Assembly: GCF_034928825.1 (NCBI RefSeq)
Contig: NZ_JAYFUL010000007.1
Location: 127,548 to 191,547 of the forward strand
Reading direction: 5' to 3'
Length of the DNA stretch: 64,000 bases
Source of the DNA: Arcicella aquatica
GTDB lineage: Bacteria; Bacteroidota; Bacteroidia; Cytophagales; Spirosomataceae
Shown here in pieces: positions 60,757-64,000 of the stretch (position 1 is its first letter; every line of letters begins with the position of its first letter). A model generated the notes under the pieces. It saw only the letters and a list, made by a program, of their open reading frames with translations, ran no database searches and was not told the origin of the DNA. A program made the position numbers and the translations under genes.

Positions 60757-61701
60757 ATGAGTAAAATTTTAGTTTTGGCGGGTGGGTCGGTAAAAGGTGC
60801 GTATCAAGCAGGTGTTGTTAAAGCAATTTTTGAAACAGGGTTTTCCCCAGATGCCATTTATGGTGTTTCTGCAGGCAGTATGAATGCGTCTTATCTGATT
60901 AACAGTTTTGGCAGACAAAGTATTGAAAATGATGGCTATATTAACTTAAGTCAATCATCAAAGGATTTATGCGATTTTTGGATAGACAACATTTATGCCC
61001 CCGAGTGTTTGTCACTAAGAAGAGGTACTTATGAGTTAGGGTTAAGTGCTATTCGTAGGAATTTTGAAGGTTTATTGGATACAACACCTTTGAGAGAAAT
61101 TTTGAATAACAACATTTCTATGCGAAACCTTAATGCTAGTCCTGTACAGCTAAAAGTTGGTGCTGTGGATATTATTAATGGCAATATGGTTTACGCCAAT
61201 CCCTCTTATGATCATTTTCTAGATTATATCATGGCATCCTCTGCTATTCCTATTTTGATGCCCGTAGTTAATATTGGTGGACAAAATAATATGGCTTTTC
61301 TAGATGGAGGTATGCGTGATGTAGCCCCGGTTAAAAAAGCTATTCAAGATGGCGGTACTGAAATTATTTGCGTAGCCTGTCATACGCGTAATATTGACGG
61401 AGGATATTTCCCTTATGGCAATTTGTTAGCTTTGGTTGACAGAGTAATGGATATTGCTGTAAATGAATGTTTGAATGCCGACTTAGACTGGGCAGAGTTT
61501 AGAAATGAATGCTTACCAGCCGACGGCTCACCAAGTCAATTTGGTATTTTGGCAGGGCAATCCAGAATAAAATTAAAAATCATTCGCCCTCAACATCATT
61601 TGAACATTGATATTCAAGCCTTTAATAGTGATGATATTAAAAGGATGATTTTATTAGGTTATGAACAGGGAATGGAGGAAATGAGAGGGTATAAGTTGTA
61701 G
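60757..61701 (+). CDS. Patatin-like phospholipase
   Basis: The 314-residue protein shows the patatin signature: ILVLAGGSVKGAYQAGV (oxyanion loop, residues 4-20), IYGVSAGS (nucleophile S38) and FLDGGMRD (catalytic Asp). A helical end (RMILLGYEQGMEEM) closes it. The enzyme type cleaves acyl groups from lipids. There is no signal peptide, so it is probably cytoplasmic. The ATG at 60757 was chosen because it opens directly into the conserved motif; the frame runs 20 codons further upstream. It is divergent from the polyprenyl synthase gene, and a short GTGATGAGTTAGTGA-like repeat follows the stop. Confidence 0.85.
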   Translation: MSKILVLAGGSVKGAYQAGVVKAIFETGFSPDAIYGVSAGSMNASYLINSFGRQSIENDGYINLSQSSKDLCDFWIDNIYAPECLSLRRGTYELGLSAIRRNFEGLLDTTPLREILNNNISMRNLNASPVQLKVGAVDIINGNMVYANPSYDHFLDYIMASSAIPILMPVVNIGGQNNMAFLDGGMRDVAPVKKAIQDGGTEIICVACHTRNIDGGYFPYGNLLALVDRVMDIAVNECLNADLDWAEFRNECLPADGSPSQFGILAGQSRIKLKIIRPQHHLNIDIQAFNSDDIKRMILLGYEQGMEEMRGYKL

Positions 61702-61705
61702 TTTT

Positions 61706-61740
61706 TAGTGATGAGTTAGTGAATTGTGAGTGATGAGTAA
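61706..61740 (+). repeat. Short AGTGAGTT-like repeat cluster after the patatin-like gene
   Basis: GTGATGAGTTAGTGAATTGT and GAGTGATGAGTAA resemble the words of the 31142-31287 repeat. The rest of the 271-base gap (61702-61972) holds the shared block at 61926. Confidence 0.4.
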
Positions 61741-61925
61741 ACTATTGGCATATCACTAAATAAAGCTCTCCCATTATATTAGAAGAGATGGTTTGTTGGA
61801 ATAGTCTGACATGGTTATAATATGTTTTTATATTACTATAATGTAGCTTTACCCAAAGCTTTAAATGTAATTATTTGATAATTACGTATTTTATGGATTA
61901 ATTCAAGTGTATAATTAGTTTGTTT

Positions 61926-61960
61926 TTAGAAAAACGTGAATATGCATATACTTACGAGTT
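61926..61960 (+). repeat. Short upstream block shared with 23327-23362, copy 2
   Basis: AGAAAAACGTGAATATGC followed by ATATACTTACGAGTT lies about 15 bases before the Mrr-type gene. It resembles the block upstream of the accessory gene at 23419. Confidence 0.45.
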
Positions 61961-61972
61961 GGAAGTAATTTT

Positions 61973-62803
61973 ATGAAGAAAGACATTGAATACGAAAAAT
62001 TCACTCAAGAGATTTATCAATCTTTAATTAATGTTCAAGGGCTAACAACAATTGAGGTTAAGCATAACATCAAGATAAAAGGCAGATCTGGACAAGAACA
62101 CCAAATTGACGTTTACTGGGAATATGTAATTGCAGAGATAAGACACAAGGTTGCTATAGAGTGTAAAAACTATAACTCTGTTGTTTCAGTTGGCAAGGTT
62201 CGCGATTTTTATGGTGTTCTGGCTGATATCGGAAATATTAATGGTATAATGGTGACTAAAGAAGGTTATCAAAAAGGGAGTAAAGAATTTGCCAAGCATT
62301 ATGGTATAAACCTTAAAGAACTAAGAGAACCGAAAGATGATGATTGGAAAGGAAGAATAAAAACCATTGTTGTAAATATGGAAATGGTTTTGCCAAAAAT
62401 AAAAAGTCGATTTATCATAGTAGATGAAGAATGGGTACGAGCAAATATTAAGCTCCCTGAAAATGAAACTTTTAATTATTCAATTGGTGGAATGGCTGAT
62501 GAGCTTTGGGTACTCGATTCTAATGAGAACAGGTTAAAGAACTTTAATCAGTTAGACCAAGAGTTACCTCAAAATTGGAAAGCAGAAAAAGACTTGGAGC
62601 ATTTCTACAATTTTGATGACGGGTATATAAAAGTTGAAAAATTTGGAAAAATTAAAATTAAGTCTATTCAATATAGATATGATGTAAATATTAGTTTCGA
62701 TGAAGAGTTAATAATAAATGGGCAAAAAATAGCAAAAGCAATATTAAAAGATGCTTTGACTGGGGAAATAAAATTCTTCAATAAAGATGGAACTATTAAA
62801 TAA
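61973..62803 (+). CDS. Mrr-type PD-(D/E)xK endonuclease, solitary
   Basis: The 276-residue protein has an N-terminal Mrr_cat-like nuclease domain: YEKFTQEIYQSLINVQGL, EHQIDVYWEY (D46), VAIECKNYNSVVSVGKVRDF (E63, K65), then GIMVTKEGYQKGSKEFAKHYGINL. D46, E63 and K65 form the PD-(D/E)xK site. The C-terminal part (about 110-276) has no recognised family and could carry recognition or dimerisation. No methyltransferase gene is next to it, so it may be a modification-dependent restriction enzyme or a DNA-repair/phage-defence nuclease. An unknown membrane protein follows 173 bases later. Low-GC accessory DNA. Confidence 0.8.
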   Translation: MKKDIEYEKFTQEIYQSLINVQGLTTIEVKHNIKIKGRSGQEHQIDVYWEYVIAEIRHKVAIECKNYNSVVSVGKVRDFYGVLADIGNINGIMVTKEGYQKGSKEFAKHYGINLKELREPKDDDWKGRIKTIVVNMEMVLPKIKSRFIIVDEEWVRANIKLPENETFNYSIGGMADELWVLDSNENRLKNFNQLDQELPQNWKAEKDLEHFYNFDDGYIKVEKFGKIKIKSIQYRYDVNISFDEELIINGQKIAKAILKDALTGEIKFFNKDGTIK

Positions 62804-62976
62804 AAATAGCAGGTAATAAGGTATTAACCAAAGCGGGACTAAAGCAATACAACTGGTTTAATGGTAGTAATTCAACATTTGTAATTCAATTGAACTTTAG
62901 TGCTAAAATCTGCCACATAGCCAATCAGAAAACCTTATGCGGTAGCTTAAAACGATACAGCAAACAATAATAAACA

Positions 62977-63789
62977 ATGGCAAGGACAAGACACGAAAGA
63001 ATAAATGACTTTGATGAATTTTTCAGGACTGCTGTGGCGACTTTTAGTGGCTTTGGTGAAAATGACACGAAAGCCACTAAATTTCAAAATATTTATGTGC
63101 TCAATATTTGCCCTGGCAGTCGTGCCGGTGGGACAAATAATCGAGTAGTAGAAATTTTTTGGGGTAGCAGACCATTTGAAGCAATTACACAAGGACGAAA
63201 TTGGACAGCTTTAACAGAATACGGAGCAACTCTTTTATACGAACGTGATGATAGTGGTTTTGTAGTTGTTTCAATTTTCCCCGCGAACACAGACAATAGA
63301 AAACCTATTGAAAGCAGCATTACCCTTGACATTCGGTTAGACCCAATTAAACTCAAAAACAAATCGTATTTAAAGAAAAATTGGAAAGAACTAATGGCAT
63401 ATATGGAAAGCACAAGTTTAGACGGCAATCCTACATTCTTACAAAGACAAAGAGTTTCATATCTACGGACTTTCAAAAACTTGGTAATTGACAATAAATG
63501 GACACCGACTAAACTTTCTGTATTCGTTAGAGAAGTTTTTAAATGGGTTTTGACCGTTGGGTTGAGTGGAATAATTATTTATGTATTAACTCAATTGACA
63601 CAACCCACGACAACAGAAACAGAAATTCAATTGAAAAAAGTAAATAAAAATTTAGAAGCTGTTTCTAAAAAGCTCGACAAAATTTCACAAGGTAATTTCA
63701 ACTTAAAAACAATTTCAATCACTGCAGATAGTCTCGCTAGAAAGTCAAAAGAAATATTAGAACCAATTGTGAAGCAAAAGACAAAATAA
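62977..63789 (+). CDS. Hypothetical protein with one membrane segment
   Basis: The 270-residue protein begins MARTRHERINDFDEFFRT and has a soluble N-terminal part with VEIFWGSRPFEA and LLYERDDSGFVVVSIFPAN. It has one membrane segment at about residues 192-208 (WVLTVGLSGIIIYVLTQL) and a C-terminal helical, coiled-coil-like tail (LKKVNKNLEAVSKKLDKI). A soluble domain, one span and a coiled coil is a layout found in some membrane-bound effector proteins of defence pairs. No family was recognised. It lies downstream of the Mrr-type gene on the same strand, with 173 bases between them. Confidence 0.55.
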   Translation: MARTRHERINDFDEFFRTAVATFSGFGENDTKATKFQNIYVLNICPGSRAGGTNNRVVEIFWGSRPFEAITQGRNWTALTEYGATLLYERDDSGFVVVSIFPANTDNRKPIESSITLDIRLDPIKLKNKSYLKKNWKELMAYMESTSLDGNPTFLQRQRVSYLRTFKNLVIDNKWTPTKLSVFVREVFKWVLTVGLSGIIIYVLTQLTQPTTTETEIQLKKVNKNLEAVSKKLDKISQGNFNLKTISITADSLARKSKEILEPIVKQKTK

Positions 63790-63938
63790 CTAAGGAGAAG
63801 AAAGCTGGCTACATAACAATCGTTTTGCAAAAGCGAGGGTTTTGTGCTTCTAAGATAATGAAGTGCAATTCACGCCTTTATTAGGCTTTCCTTTATGGTT
63901 TTAATTATCTAACAATCAACACGTTATAAATAAAACAA

Positions 63939-63978
63939 CCCCGAAAAAGTGTCAATACTGGCAATTTTCGGGGTTTTT
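63939..63978. terminator. Intrinsic terminator near the window end
   Basis: CCCCGAAAA (63939-63947) pairs with TTTTCGGGG (63965-63973) around a 17-base loop, followed by five T. It can end the 62977 gene's transcript or one coming from beyond the right edge. Confidence 0.75.
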
Positions 63979-64000
63979 ATGTATTTTGTTTCTGCTAGAA

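Noticed and set aside
63093..63494. 133-codon minus-strand frame within the 62977 gene
   Set aside because: Antisense shadow; the plus-strand product has a clearer membrane and coiled-coil layout.
63800..63920. Cassette-like sequence (CATAACAATCGTTTTGC...) after the last gene
   Set aside because: It resembles gene-cassette ends superficially, but no matching R box pair was found.
1..64000. tRNA genes and CRISPR arrays
   Set aside because: No cloverleaf with a conserved T-loop and no regularly spaced repeats with unique spacers were recognised by eye; the tandem repeats at 31 kb have no spacers.

Overview
The window looks like a chromosome segment of a low-GC Bacteroidota bacterium, most likely of the order Cytophagales (Spirosomataceae/Arcicella/Flectobacillus-like; the genus is inference). 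The reasons are SusC/SusD with an ECF sigma factor and FecR, many Bac-type lipoproteins, DUF3857 transglutaminase-like proteins, an OmpA/TPR/propeller protein of the PorE type, promoters with the Bacteroidota -7 box TAnnTTTG, and almost no Shine-Dalgarno signal before starts. No rRNA, tRNA, CRISPR array, transposase or phage module was seen.

Layout. 1-222: N-terminus of ffh (SRP GTPase, minus). 744-2715: two-gene RNA-repair-like cassette (RlaP-type nucleotidyltransferase plus a T4-type polynucleotide kinase/phosphatase). 2990-5416: pheT. 5583-12994: secreted S41 protease and three DUF3857 proteins in a row, two of which lack the transglutaminase catalytic residues. 13088-16443: LysE-type exporter and priA, divergent. 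16763-19630: candidate conflict/defence pair, a nucleoside-deoxyribosyltransferase/TIR-like protein and a DUF262-AlbA_2 fusion, bordered by related intergenic repeats. 19906-22773: YceI lipoprotein and Reg_prop lipoprotein, divergent from a membrane-anchored winged-helix regulator. 22995-26026: small accessory genes, including an ADP-ribosylation/crystallin J1-like protein and lipoproteins. 26336-29311: PAS-LuxR regulator, GlxA/AraC regulator and a tandem SRPBCC protein. 29770-34221: M24 peptidase, ATP-grasp enzyme, GRDP-like Cys/Gly-rich membrane protein and a secreted unknown. 34477-39053: DbpA-like DEAD-box helicase, a radical SAM protein and a UbiA-like membrane protein in one direction.

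39364-51138 (all minus): ECF sigma factor, FecR, SusC, SusD with a terminator, then a vanadium haloperoxidase/PAP2-like protein and a propeller-Ig surface protein. 51515-53770: PorE-like protein. 53958-59472: pectin/rhamnogalacturonan side-product use (GH105 hydrolase with DUF4350, NTF2-like protein, hexuronate-type MFS transporter, divergent LacI regulator). 59604-61701: polyprenyl diphosphate synthase and patatin-like phospholipase, divergent. 61973-63789: solitary Mrr-type nuclease and an unknown single-span membrane protein.

How the genes connect. The sigma-FecR-SusCD block is a trans-envelope-regulated glycan or ligand uptake locus. The GH105/MFS/LacI block is probably a separate regulon for unsaturated uronyl disaccharides. 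Several intergenic regions hold repeats: a 243-286 bp element with terminal inverted repeats in two copies, both between convergent genes; a family of three related intergenic repeats at 16.5, 19.7 and 24.5 kb; and short-period tandem repeats at 31.1-31.4 kb. The best candidate for an undescribed system is 16763-19630.
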